This document shows positions 16,927 through 24,989 of a stretch of DNA of 54,229 nt, one piece after another; the stretch's first letter is position 1; each line of letters starts with the position of its first letter. The stretch spans positions 26,027 to 80,255 of the forward strand of contig NHEF01000024.1 of NCBI GenBank assembly GCA_002171615.1, read 5' to 3'. The notes beneath the pieces were generated by a model. The model had not been told where the DNA came from. It saw only the letters and a program-made list of their open reading frames with translations, and made no database searches. The translations under genes were made by a program, and so were the position numbers. The stretch comes from Gammaproteobacteria bacterium TMED78. Its GTDB lineage: Bacteria; Pseudomonadota; Gammaproteobacteria; Steroidobacterales; Rariloculaceae.

Positions 16927-17529
16927 CTATAGATCTTCTAAAAAGACATTTTTAAATTTAATATTAGCACTACCATTATTTTGGAGTGTAAGAGGGCCAT
17001 CAAGAAATGTTGAGTCTTCAATGTCAATAATTAGTTGGTCATTTAAAAAAACAGTCAAGCTTGGTCCGTCTGCAATAATTTTAAATCTATTCCAATTTCC
17101 ACCAGCATTAATATAAATCTTTGGTTCTGCAAAATTTACTATCCCTCCTGTTCTATATCTTTGGTCAGGCCTTTGGTCAAAGATATTAATTTCATAACAA
17201 GTAGAAGCAGTTATTTCTAATGGATTATTGCACCTTATAAAGATTCCACTATTGCCAGTATCATTAATCCAGAAGTCAGCCTCTAGGATAAAGTTATCAT
17301 AAGACTCTTTAGATACTAGATGGCCTGTCCCAGATGATGAGTATGCAACTTCATCTTGAAAATTCCAATTTACATCTCCAATTTGATTCCAGTGCTGAGA
17401 AATGCCATTACTTAGTAAGTCTAGTTTCATTCGATTTTGCAGTGAGGTAGGGGATAAAAAGCTATTTTGTATACATCCAGATATTAAAATAACTGTAAGA
17501 AAAATAGAATAAAGTTTTAATAAATTCAT
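16927..17529 (-). CDS. DUF1080 (3-keto-disaccharide hydrolase domain) lipoprotein
   Basis: A 200-residue lipoprotein with lipobox LISGC (C19). The mature part matches DUF1080, a concanavalin-like beta sandwich named for 3-keto-glycoside hydrolases: GTGHLVSKESYDNFILEADF, NSGIFIRC, CYEINIFDQRPDQRYRTGGIV, GGNWNRFKIIADGPSLTVFLNDQ and GPLTLQNNG. Family members often act on oxidised sugars in the periplasm or serve as glycan-binding modules; the substrate is not evident. Its ATG lies only 21 bases beyond the tmRNA 3' end, preceded by GGAG, and it leads into the large membrane gene. Confidence 0.85.
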   Translation of the reverse strand: MNLLKLYSIFLTVILISGCIQNSFLSPTSLQNRMKLDLLSNGISQHWNQIGDVNWNFQDEVAYSSSGTGHLVSKESYDNFILEADFWINDTGNSGIFIRCNNPLEITASTCYEINIFDQRPDQRYRTGGIVNFAEPKIYINAGGNWNRFKIIADGPSLTVFLNDQLIIDIEDSTFLDGPLTLQNNGSANIKFKNVFLEDL

Positions 17530-17550
17530 AAATTTAGCTCCAAAAAAAAC

Positions 17551-17908
17551 TGGTGGATGCGGCGGGAGTCGAACCCGCGTCCGTCAGCACTCACCAATAA
17601 GATCTACATGCTTATCTCTTCTTTAAGTTTGCTAAAAGCTATCCGAAGAGAGAGAAAAACTTATAGCTAGGCTAGTAAAGTTTAACGCTTAAGCCCTAGT
17701 CAAGCTATCACGCTAGTCTGTATAGATAACTCCTGAATCCGATTGTACAGACACAAATCGGTCAGAAGGCACTAGACTGGTTATTAAGCAGCTAGTGCGT
17801 AGTTGTCGTTATTTGCAACTAAATGGTTTACAGCTGTTTTAACGAGGTAATCTGTCCCTCGACATGCCCTTAAAGGATCATAACCCACGTCGAAACCATT
17901 ACGCACCC
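17551..17908 (-). ncRNA. ssrA: Transfer-messenger RNA
   Basis: Rescues stalled ribosomes with SmpB. On the minus strand the 5' end GGGTGCG (from 17908) pairs with CGCATCC before ACCA (ending 17551), giving a seven-pair acceptor with one G-U. The T arm CGCGGGTTCGACTCCCGC is intact. The resume codon and tag read GCA AAT AAC GAC AAC TAC GCA CTA GCT GCT TAA TAA (17816-17781), so the tag is A plus ANNDNYALAA, close to E. coli AANDENYALAA and ending in the ALAA degron seen by ClpXP. Length is 358 nt. It is adjacent to smpB, as is usual. Confidence 0.97.
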
Positions 17909-17916
17909 TTCTCATA

Positions 17917-17944
17917 AGTTTATGCTTTTAAAGGATAATTTCAA
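17917..17944 (-). promoter_or_regulatory. Candidate sigma-70 promoter of ssrA
   Basis: Reading the minus strand, TTGAAA (17944-17939) and TAAACT (17922-17917) are separated by 16 bases and lie about nine bases before the mature tmRNA 5' end. The -35 element matches five of six consensus bases and the -10 four of six. Confidence 0.4.
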
Positions 17945-17969
17945 GCTATTTTGTTAAATCTATTACATA

Positions 17970-18452
17970 CTAGTGTTTATTAAATGATTTTATCGTCCGA
18001 GCTTTTCGTCTTTCCCAGTCACGATCTTTAGAAGCTTGTCTTTTATCATGCTGTTTTTTACCTTTAGCTAGGCCTATATTAATTTTAGCCTTCCCATTGC
18101 CCCAGTGCAGGTCTAGCGCCACAAGCGTATATCCTTTTCTATCAATCAAGCCTTTGAATCTATCTATCTCTTTTCTATGCAACAGTATCTTTCTTGTTCT
18201 AGATGAATCAGAATTTTCTATATTTGATGCTGATTGTAAGGGTGTAATATTTGACCCAATTAACCAGGCCTCATTTTTCTTTATAATTACGTAACTTTCT
18301 GTCAGCTGTGCTTTATTAGCTCTTAAGCTTTTAACTTCCCATCCCTCTAGAGATAAGCCTGCCTGTAATTGCTCTTCTATAGCAAAATTAAAGCGAGCTT
18401 TTTTATTTTTTGCAATAGTTGAGCTAGATGTTTTTTTGTTATTTGTAGCCAT
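17970..18452 (-). CDS. smpB: SsrA-binding protein SmpB
   Basis: Binds the tRNA-like part of tmRNA and delivers it to stalled ribosomes. The 160-residue product has the family landmarks NKKARFNFAIEEQLQAGLSLEGWEVKSLR, VALDLHWGNGKAKINIGLAKGKKQHDKR and a basic C-terminal tail (RDWERRKARTIKSFNKH) that enters the empty mRNA channel. Its tail ends 61 bases upstream of ssrA on the same strand, so the two may be coexpressed although ssrA has its own candidate promoter. The divergent neighbour is the amino-acid transporter. Confidence 0.97.
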   Translation of the reverse strand: MATNNKKTSSSTIAKNKKARFNFAIEEQLQAGLSLEGWEVKSLRANKAQLTESYVIIKKNEAWLIGSNITPLQSASNIENSDSSRTRKILLHRKEIDRFKGLIDRKGYTLVALDLHWGNGKAKINIGLAKGKKQHDKRQASKDRDWERRKARTIKSFNKH

Positions 18453-18523
18453 AATTAAATTTAGAACATAAAATTAACAGAAATATTCTTTATTCTCAGC
18501 AAATATTTATCAGGAGTAATTTT

Positions 18524-19903
18524 TTGACTAATAAAATTAACAATTCTAAAGGCTCTTTGCATGGCTATTGGTCTTCTAGGATATCATTTATATTGGCTGT
18601 AGCAGGATCAGCGGTTGGGTTAGGTAATATTTGGAAATTTCCTTACATTGCGGGAGTAAATGGGGGAGGGGCATTTGTTCTAGTTTATATTCTTTGCGTT
18701 TTCCTTATAGGCCTTCCAATTTTAGTTTCAGAAATACTTATTGGTAGGATGGGCAGAAGAAATCCAGCTTCATCAATGGAGGCTATGGCTTTACAAAGCT
18801 CAAGTTCAAAGAAGTGGGCATTTGTTGGGTTAATGGGAATATTATCAGGCGTTCTTATACTGTCCTACTATAGCGTTATTGCTGGTTGGTCATTAGCTTA
18901 TATTTTTGAATCATTTTCCGGAACATTTGTAAATGCCAATTCTACTATTGTAGAGGAGTCTTTTTTTAGTTTATCTTCTAGCTGGAAAATTACCATGTTT
19001 TGGCACTCTCTTTTTATGATAATTACAGCTTATGTAGTATCAAAGGGAGTGGCCGAAGGCCTAGAGAAAGCAGTGAGGCTGTTGATGCCACTTTTAATAT
19101 TATTATTATTAATTTTACTAGTTTATAGCGCTTTAGAGGGTGAATTCATTGCAGGCCTGTCATTTATGTTTGCGCCTAGATTCCATGATCTTACAGCTGA
19201 TGGGATTCTTGTGGCCCTTGGTCATGCATTCTTTACCTTAAGTGTTGGCATGGGAGCTATCATGGCATATGGAGCTTACCTTCCAGATAATATGTCAATT
19301 GGAAGGATTTCTATTTCTGTTGTTCTGGCAGATACGTTTATCGCTTTAATTTCAGGACTTGTTATTTTTCCTATAGTTTTTGCTAATGGCCTGGACCCTG
19401 AAGCAGGTCCTGGATTGGTCTTCATGTCTCTTCCTATGGCTTTCGGGAATTTACCAGGCGGTATTGGCTTGGGAGTTATTTTTTTTACATTACTATCTTT
19501 TGCAGCATGGACATCAGCAATTAGCTTAATGGAGCCTGCTGTTGCCTGGGCAGTTGAAAAATTTAAAATTCAGAGGGTTACTGCTTCATTTTTTATTTGT
19601 TTGATTATATGGGTTTTTGGATTAGGAACAGTTTTTTCTTTTAGTTTATTATCAGATTTTCTTTTGCTGGGAAGAAATATTTTTGATAATTTAGATTATC
19701 TTACAAGTAATATTCTGCTTCCTTTAGGAGGCTTAATGATTGTTATTTTTGCTAGTTGGGTGGTTAATATTGATAGTCTTTCAATTCAGCTAGATAAATC
19801 AAGAGGTATTTTTTTTAGATTATGGTTATTCTTATCAAGATATATTGCCCCTATAGGAGTTATGATAATTTTCTTTTATTCAGTAAATATTTTTTCTACT
19901 TAA
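18524..19903 (+). CDS. Sodium-dependent amino-acid transporter (NSS/SLC6 family)
   Basis: A 459-residue LeuT-fold symporter of the neurotransmitter:sodium symporter family. The diagnostic first helix is present (GSAVGLGNIWKFPYIAGVNGGGAF), including the unwound substrate and sodium site. About eleven or twelve hydrophobic segments follow, with a conserved GHAFFTLSVGMGAIMAYGAYL segment in the TM6 region. The substrate is probably a hydrophobic or small amino acid but cannot be chosen. TTG start after CAGGAGT. It is inserted between smpB and ratA, which are close neighbours in E. coli and Pseudomonas, and ratA begins only four bases after its stop. Confidence 0.93.
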   Translation: MTNKINNSKGSLHGYWSSRISFILAVAGSAVGLGNIWKFPYIAGVNGGGAFVLVYILCVFLIGLPILVSEILIGRMGRRNPASSMEAMALQSSSSKKWAFVGLMGILSGVLILSYYSVIAGWSLAYIFESFSGTFVNANSTIVEESFFSLSSSWKITMFWHSLFMIITAYVVSKGVAEGLEKAVRLLMPLLILLLLILLVYSALEGEFIAGLSFMFAPRFHDLTADGILVALGHAFFTLSVGMGAIMAYGAYLPDNMSIGRISISVVLADTFIALISGLVIFPIVFANGLDPEAGPGLVFMSLPMAFGNLPGGIGLGVIFFTLLSFAAWTSAISLMEPAVAWAVEKFKIQRVTASFFICLIIWVFGLGTVFSFSLLSDFLLLGRNIFDNLDYLTSNILLPLGGLMIVIFASWVVNIDSLSIQLDKSRGIFFRLWLFLSRYIAPIGVMIIFFYSVNIFST

Positions 19904-19907
19904 AAAA

Positions 19908-20342
19908 ATGCTAAAAAATATTAATACAAAAAAAATTGTTCCATATTCTTCTATTCAGATGTTTGAGCTAGTAGATAATATTGAAGATTACCCAAAATTT
20001 TTACCATGGTGTGTTAAATCTTTTATTCACTCAAGGACTAATATAGAAGTTGAAGCTAGCTTGATAGTAGGCTTTAGAGGTATTGATAAGACTTTTTCCA
20101 CAAAAAATATTCTTAATAAACCTAAAAAGATCGAGATACAATTATTAGAAGGACCCTTTAGGTCTCTTAGCGGAGACTGGACTTTTCGAGATATAGTAAA
20201 TTCTCAATCGGAGATAGAGCTTAACTTGTCATTTGAAAGCTCAGTTGGACCCCTTAACCATGTATTTGAGAATTTTTTCGAACAAATTACTAAGACACAG
20301 GTTTTAGCTTTTGTGAAGAGAGCTAATCATTTGTATGGCTAA
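19908..20342 (+). CDS. ratA: RatA-type START/polyketide-cyclase domain protein
   Basis: A 144-residue protein of the RatA/Coq10 group, single START-like (SRPBCC) domain. RatA has been reported to bind 50S subunits, while homologues are linked to ubiquinone function. Family features are VPYSSIQMFELVDNIEDYPKFLPWC near the N-terminus, FRGIDKTFSTKN, and a closing FENFFEQITKTQVLAFVKRA. It sits beside bamE as in other gammaproteobacteria, but rnfH, often between them, is missing. Its stop lies two bases from the convergent bamE stop. Confidence 0.92.
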   Translation: MLKNINTKKIVPYSSIQMFELVDNIEDYPKFLPWCVKSFIHSRTNIEVEASLIVGFRGIDKTFSTKNILNKPKKIEIQLLEGPFRSLSGDWTFRDIVNSQSEIELNLSFESSVGPLNHVFENFFEQITKTQVLAFVKRANHLYG

Positions 20343-20344
20343 TA

Positions 20345-20701
20345 TCAAAGCGAAGTATTAATTATAAGATCTTTTTCTATTTTTATTACCTTATCATCTG
20401 AAAAGTGAATAGCTAACCATCTTTTATCTAAATTATTAGAATTTCCTAACTTAAGGTAATAAACATAGTCCCATCTATTTTGATGAAAGCTATCTTGTAT
20501 TATTGGAGTTCCTAATAAAAATTTAACTTGACTACTAGTCATGTTTAATTCTACTTGCCCAATGGATTCTTCATCTAATAAGTTGCCTTGTTGAATATCC
20601 ATGGTATAGATACACCCAAAAATAAGCATTGTATGAAGGGATATTAAGCCCAGTAGAAAAATTTTCTTTAAATTTACTTTAATTACAAGTCGCATAGTCA
20701 T
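20345..20701 (-). CDS. bamE: Outer membrane protein assembly factor BamE (SmpA/OmlA)
   Basis: Lipoprotein subunit of the BAM complex that folds outer-membrane beta barrels. From ATG 20701 the lipobox LIFGC places the lipidated cysteine at residue 30; a second ATG at 20695 is an equally possible start. The mature part has the BamE signature: YTMDIQQGNLLDEESIGQVELNMTSSQVKFLLGTPIIQD, then RWDYVYYL and a beta-strand ending KVIKIEKD. It is divergent from fur across 56 bases, as omlA and fur are in Pseudomonas. Confidence 0.93.
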   Translation of the reverse strand: MTMRLVIKVNLKKIFLLGLISLHTMLIFGCIYTMDIQQGNLLDEESIGQVELNMTSSQVKFLLGTPIIQDSFHQNRWDYVYYLKLGNSNNLDKRWLAIHFSDDKVIKIEKDLIINTSL

Positions 20702-20757
20702 ACAATGATATCAGTAGTGGTTTAAACTCCAAAATCAATTTAGAATAATTTTTATTT

Positions 20758-21162
20758 ATGGAAAGTAAGGTAATTAGAAAAGCTGGTTTAAAAGTCACAT
20801 CTCCAAGGATCAAGGTCCTAGAAATTCTAGAGGATAGCAAGGATAGACACTTAAGCGCAGAAACTATATATAAATCATTGATTGAGAATGGTGAGGAGTT
20901 TGGGCTAGCAACTGTTTATCGGGTTCTTAATCAATTTGAATCGGCTGGCCTAGTAGTAAAGCATAATTTTGATTCAGGTAATGCTGTTTATGAGCTGGAT
21001 GATAGAACACACCATGATCACATGGTTTGTGTAGAGACTGATAAAGTTATTGAGTTTTTTGATCAAAGAATCGAGGACATACAGAAGGAAATAGCTGATA
21101 GGAATGGCTATGAATTAGAGGGCCATAGTTTAGTTCTATATGTTAAGCCAAAAAAGAAATAA
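20758..21162 (+). CDS. fur: Ferric uptake regulator Fur
   Basis: Iron-responsive repressor. The 134 residues comprise a winged-helix DNA-binding domain (RKAGLKVTSPRIKVLEIL; GLATVYRVLNQFESAGLV) and a metal-binding dimerisation domain (YELDDRTHHDHMVC). The second cysteine of the E. coli CxxC is a threonine (CVET) and the cysteine-rich tail is absent; this is the normal form in Pseudomonas (also 134 residues), not damage. No convincing Fur box is seen in the 56 bases before it. It is convergent with recN, three bases apart. Confidence 0.95.
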   Translation: MESKVIRKAGLKVTSPRIKVLEILEDSKDRHLSAETIYKSLIENGEEFGLATVYRVLNQFESAGLVVKHNFDSGNAVYELDDRTHHDHMVCVETDKVIEFFDQRIEDIQKEIADRNGYELEGHSLVLYVKPKKK

Positions 21163-21165
21163 CTC

Positions 21166-22836
21166 TTAATTTATATTTGCTTGTGAGATCATTTCCTTTG
21201 CATGAGCTCTAGTTTTTTCTGTGATATCAACACCCCCAATCATTCGTGAAACCTCATCTATTCTTTGCTCCTTGTTGAGAAGAGATATCTCTGTTCGAGT
21301 TAAGTTGTTATGAGATATTTTATCTATTTTATATTGTTGGCTACCCTGACTCGCAACTTGAGCAAGGTGTGTAACACATAGCACCTGCCTGTTTATTGCT
21401 ATTTGATTTAAACGTCTACCAACTATTTCAGCAATTTTTCCACCTATACCATTATCTACTTCATCAAATATCATTGTTGTAACTGCCGAGCTACCTAGCC
21501 TAATAACTTCTAATGCCAAGCTGATTCTTGATAGTTCACCTCCAGAAGCAATTTTAGATAATAAACCAAAATCTTGACCTGGGTTTGTTTTTATAGAAAA
21601 GATAATTTTATCAAGACCAGTACTTGAAGCTTGGGATATATCTTTTTTCTCTATATTGATTTTAAATTTAGCATTTGGCATTCCAAGATCAGTTAACTGT
21701 TTTTCTATAGCACTTTCTAATGATGGAATAGCCTCTATTCTTTTTTTGGATAGTTTTTTTGCAGAATAAATAAAATCAGACTCTGCAGATATAATTTTTT
21801 TATTAAGCTTTTTAAGTGACTCGCCAGATATTTCTAGTATATTTATTTTTTTATTTAATTCACTAGATAGATGAATCAATTCATTATCGCTGACTCTATG
21901 TTTGCGAGATAATTCTCGAATCTTGGATAGTCTATTTTCTACTTTATCTAATTCAAATGGCTCAGATTCTAATTTTTGATGGACATCATGAATTGACTTT
22001 ATTGCCTCATCTATTTGAATTTCAGCGGATTCAAGAAGGCTTATTGGATTACTGATTTCTGGCGATACATTTGAGATGCTATTTAACTCTTTAGTAGCAT
22101 TAATGATGTTCAATGCTACATTACTTCCTTCTCCTGATAAGTAGTTTAAGCTATCATTTAAAGAGCCTGATATTTTATCAATATTTGCTAATTTTTTTTG
22201 CCTAGACTCTAGTTCTTCTAATTCATTCTCTTCTAAATTTAGATCATTTAACTCCTGATACTGAAATTTTATAAAATCTAGTTGGCCAGCATTATTATCA
22301 ATTTCGTGTAGATCGTTAATTTGTTTTTTTAGATTTTTTAATTTTTTATACGACTCTTTTACCCCTTCAAGCTCCTTCGAAGATTTACTAATAAAATCAA
22401 GTATTTCTCTTTGTGACGACTCATATAAAAGTGATTGGTGTGAATGTTGACCATGAATTTCGATCAGCAGCCCGCCAATTTTTTTTAAGTCTTTTAATGT
22501 TACGCTATTAGAGTTGATAAAGGCTCGACTTTTACCGTCTTTATTAATTATTCTTCTAATGAGACAAGTCCTATCTTCGTCAAGGCAATTAGCTTTAAGC
22601 CATTTACTAGCCGGATGATTGTCAGGTAAATCAAATATTAGGCTAATTTCAGCTCTATCAGCACCTTTTTTTACTATATTTTTTTTTGCTCGATCACCTA
22701 GCGCTAGTCCTATGGCATCAACTAGAATTGATTTACCTGCTCCTGTTTCCCCAGTCATAACAATTAGACCTGAAGAAATCTCAATCTCTACATAGTCAAT
22801 AATTGCATAGTTCTTAACTCTAATTAAACTTAACAT
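21166..22836 (-). CDS. recN: DNA repair protein RecN
   Basis: SMC-like ATPase acting in double-strand-break repair and sister-chromatid cohesion. Visible: Walker A GETGAGKS (29-36) in the N-terminal half, long coiled-coil regions in the middle, and the C-terminal ABC signature SGGELSRISLALE, Walker B TMIFDEVDNGIGG and the VLCVTHLAQVAS switch. 556 residues is normal. It follows nadK by 11 bases on the same strand, as in E. coli; in Pseudomonas it also neighbours fur. Confidence 0.96.
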   Translation of the reverse strand: MLSLIRVKNYAIIDYVEIEISSGLIVMTGETGAGKSILVDAIGLALGDRAKKNIVKKGADRAEISLIFDLPDNHPASKWLKANCLDEDRTCLIRRIINKDGKSRAFINSNSVTLKDLKKIGGLLIEIHGQHSHQSLLYESSQREILDFISKSSKELEGVKESYKKLKNLKKQINDLHEIDNNAGQLDFIKFQYQELNDLNLEENELEELESRQKKLANIDKISGSLNDSLNYLSGEGSNVALNIINATKELNSISNVSPEISNPISLLESAEIQIDEAIKSIHDVHQKLESEPFELDKVENRLSKIRELSRKHRVSDNELIHLSSELNKKINILEISGESLKKLNKKIISAESDFIYSAKKLSKKRIEAIPSLESAIEKQLTDLGMPNAKFKINIEKKDISQASSTGLDKIIFSIKTNPGQDFGLLSKIASGGELSRISLALEVIRLGSSAVTTMIFDEVDNGIGGKIAEIVGRRLNQIAINRQVLCVTHLAQVASQGSQQYKIDKISHNNLTRTEISLLNKEQRIDEVSRMIGGVDITEKTRAHAKEMISQANIN

Positions 22837-22847
22837 TTATAGTTAAT

Positions 22848-23747
22848 TCAGGTCTGATTTTTTTTTGTTCTACTGGAGTGACCCCAGTTTAGCTTAGATC
22901 TTAGTTGTTCGTAGTAGCTATGATCATTAGGATGAAGAAGCGTAACTTTTTCATTTGCAATACTGATATTTAAACGGTCATTGCTATTCAGATTTCCTGC
23001 TATATTCCCATCACAAGCAACTTGCGGTGAATTATTTGGCTTTGGGTTAACTTTGATTTCTATAGTACTAGACGATTTTATAACTAAAGGCCTGTCACTT
23101 AATGTATGTGGGCATATAGGAACAATTACAAATGCATCTAAGTTTGGATGAATAATTGGACCTCCACAGGACAGGGCATATGCAGTAGAACCAGTAGGTG
23201 TTGCAATAATGAGTCCATCACCTTCATGACTATTAACATAATCACCATTTACATAGGTACTGAAGTCTTCCATATAGCCAGTACCGCCTGTTTTTATAGA
23301 AACCTCATTTAATGCAAGAGTAGAGACAATTGATTCATCAGTACCAATAATTTGAGATTTGAGCATCAGCCTTTCTTCTGAGACATAATGACCTTTAAGC
23401 ACCTCTAGAATCATTGCTATAGAAGTATTAGGGGAGATATCATTTAAGAACCCAAGTCTTCCTAAATTTACACCTACTAGAGGTATATTTTTTTTAGCTG
23501 CATCAATAGCTGCGCTTAAGAGCGTACCATCTCCGCCAATGGCAATAATCAGGTCTACAGTATCAAAAAAAACAGATCTTTTAAGGGCGTTGTATTGTTT
23601 TAACTGTTGTGGAATTATACAATCTTTATGAAGAAATATATCTAGACCATTGTTTTTTAAATCATTTCCTATAGATGCTACTAAGTCAATAACTTTTTGA
23701 TTATCTAGATTTCCATCTAATCCAATATTTTTAAATTTATATTCCAT
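22848..23747 (-). CDS. nadK: NAD kinase
   Basis: Phosphorylates NAD to NADP. The 299 residues contain the diacylglycerol-kinase-like GGDGT motif (LIAIGGDGTLLSA), VGVNLGRLGFLNDI, the NE/D substrate motif (LALNEVSIKTGG), and the SDGLII-equivalent HEGDGLIIATPTGSTAYALSCGGPI. ATG start. It heads the nadK-recN pair and is divergent from the hrcA-grpE-dnaK cluster, as nadK is divergent from grpE in E. coli. Confidence 0.97.
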   Translation of the reverse strand: MEYKFKNIGLDGNLDNQKVIDLVASIGNDLKNNGLDIFLHKDCIIPQQLKQYNALKRSVFFDTVDLIIAIGGDGTLLSAAIDAAKKNIPLVGVNLGRLGFLNDISPNTSIAMILEVLKGHYVSEERLMLKSQIIGTDESIVSTLALNEVSIKTGGTGYMEDFSTYVNGDYVNSHEGDGLIIATPTGSTAYALSCGGPIIHPNLDAFVIVPICPHTLSDRPLVIKSSSTIEIKVNPKPNNSPQVACDGNIAGNLNSNDRLNISIANEKVTLLHPNDHSYYEQLRSKLNWGHSSRTKKNQT

Positions 23748-23897
23748 AGTATTCTATGTATTATTTTTATTTACATTATACAAAAATTTAATAGAAAGAA
23801 AGTTCAAAATACCAACTTCTTTTAAATTTCATGCTTGACATAAATACAAGAGCATTGATAGCTTGATACTTTAATTTACTAATTTTAGAGATTTTAC

Positions 23898-24947
23898 TTG
23901 ATTTCAAAAAGATATCTTAATTTTCCAAATGAAAGGGCTCAGCATTTACTGAAAGTTTTAATTGATAAGTATATAAAAAGTGGATATCCAGTTAGTTCCC
24001 GAATGCTCTCAAAAGATTCTAGTATTGGCATTAGCTCAGCTACCATTAGGAATGTCATGTCAGAGCTTGAAGATCTAGGATTTTTGCAGGCCCCTCATAC
24101 ATCTTCCGGGAAGATTCCTACAATTAAGGGATATAGATTCTTTGTTGATACTCTTGTTAATTTAAAACCACCAAAATATGAAGAGCTAGAGCGCTTAGAA
24201 GATGATTTTAAATCTACTGACTCTCAATCTCTTGTTCTTTCTGCATCTAATTTTTTGTCAGGAGTAACTAAATTAGCTGGTGTTGTTACAATACCAAGAA
24301 AAATTAGCATGGTCTTGAAGCAAATTGAATTTCTTAAATTATCAGATTATAGAGTACTAGCTATTATTGTTCTTAATGATATGGATGTTCAAAATAAAAT
24401 TCTTACTACTAAAAAAAATTATTCTAGGAATGAATTAATAGAGGCTGGTAACTATTTGACAAAAGAATTTGGACATCTAGAGCTTAGCAAGGCTAGAGAA
24501 CTTCTTATTGAGCAGCTTACTAGGACTGGTGATAGGATGAGTAGTATTATGTCTGGTGCGATAGATATGGCTAATCAAGCATTCCCAGAAATAAATTCTG
24601 AGTCTGAATTTATTGTTGCAGGTGAGACTAATTTAATGGGAGATGAAGGATTAAATGACGTCCATAAGCTTAAAGAACTTTTTGAGGCTTTTGGTAGGCA
24701 AAGTGATTTACTAGAGCTATTGAATCAGAGTCTTTATATTGATGGGGTTCAAATTTTTATTGGTCAGGAGTCTGGATATGAGATTTTAGATGATTGCAGT
24801 ATTGTATCAGCGCCATACTCTAATGAAGATGATACAATTGGAGTATTGGGAGTAATTGGACCTACTAGAATGGAGTATGAGAAAGTCATCCCAGTTGTAG
24901 ACATAACAGCTAAGCTTTTAGCTTCTGCTCTGAAGTCTACTGATTAG
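23898..24947 (+). CDS. hrcA: Heat-inducible transcription repressor HrcA
   Basis: Repressor of class I heat-shock genes through the CIRCE operator, with folding assisted by GroEL. The 349 residues match across the full family: N-terminal winged helix (NERAQHLLKVLIDKYIKSGYPVSSRML; SSATIRNVMSELEDLGFL; PHTSSGKIPTIKGYRFFVD), central dimerisation region, and C-terminal GVLGVIGPTRMEYEKVIPVVD. The start is TTG. HrcA is absent from E. coli but present in several gammaproteobacteria. No CIRCE inverted repeat (TTAGCACTC-N9-GAGTGCTAA) is visible upstream of hrcA, grpE or dnaK, so its target must lie elsewhere, probably groESL. Confidence 0.96.
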   Translation: MISKRYLNFPNERAQHLLKVLIDKYIKSGYPVSSRMLSKDSSIGISSATIRNVMSELEDLGFLQAPHTSSGKIPTIKGYRFFVDTLVNLKPPKYEELERLEDDFKSTDSQSLVLSASNFLSGVTKLAGVVTIPRKISMVLKQIEFLKLSDYRVLAIIVLNDMDVQNKILTTKKNYSRNELIEAGNYLTKEFGHLELSKARELLIEQLTRTGDRMSSIMSGAIDMANQAFPEINSESEFIVAGETNLMGDEGLNDVHKLKELFEAFGRQSDLLELLNQSLYIDGVQIFIGQESGYEILDDCSIVSAPYSNEDDTIGVLGVIGPTRMEYEKVIPVVDITAKLLASALKSTD

Positions 24948-24989
24948 TCCCTAATAGAAACTGATTTTTTTTAATATGAGAATAATTAT

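Noticed and set aside
20758-21162. Fur missing the second cysteine and the cysteine-rich tail of E. coli Fur
   Set aside because: Same form and length as Pseudomonas Fur, which is functional; not truncation.
23748-23897. Possible CIRCE or promoter upstream of hrcA
   Set aside because: No TTAGCACTC/GAGTGCTAA pair. A TTGACA at 23835-23840 has no good -10 at proper spacing, so no promoter was called.
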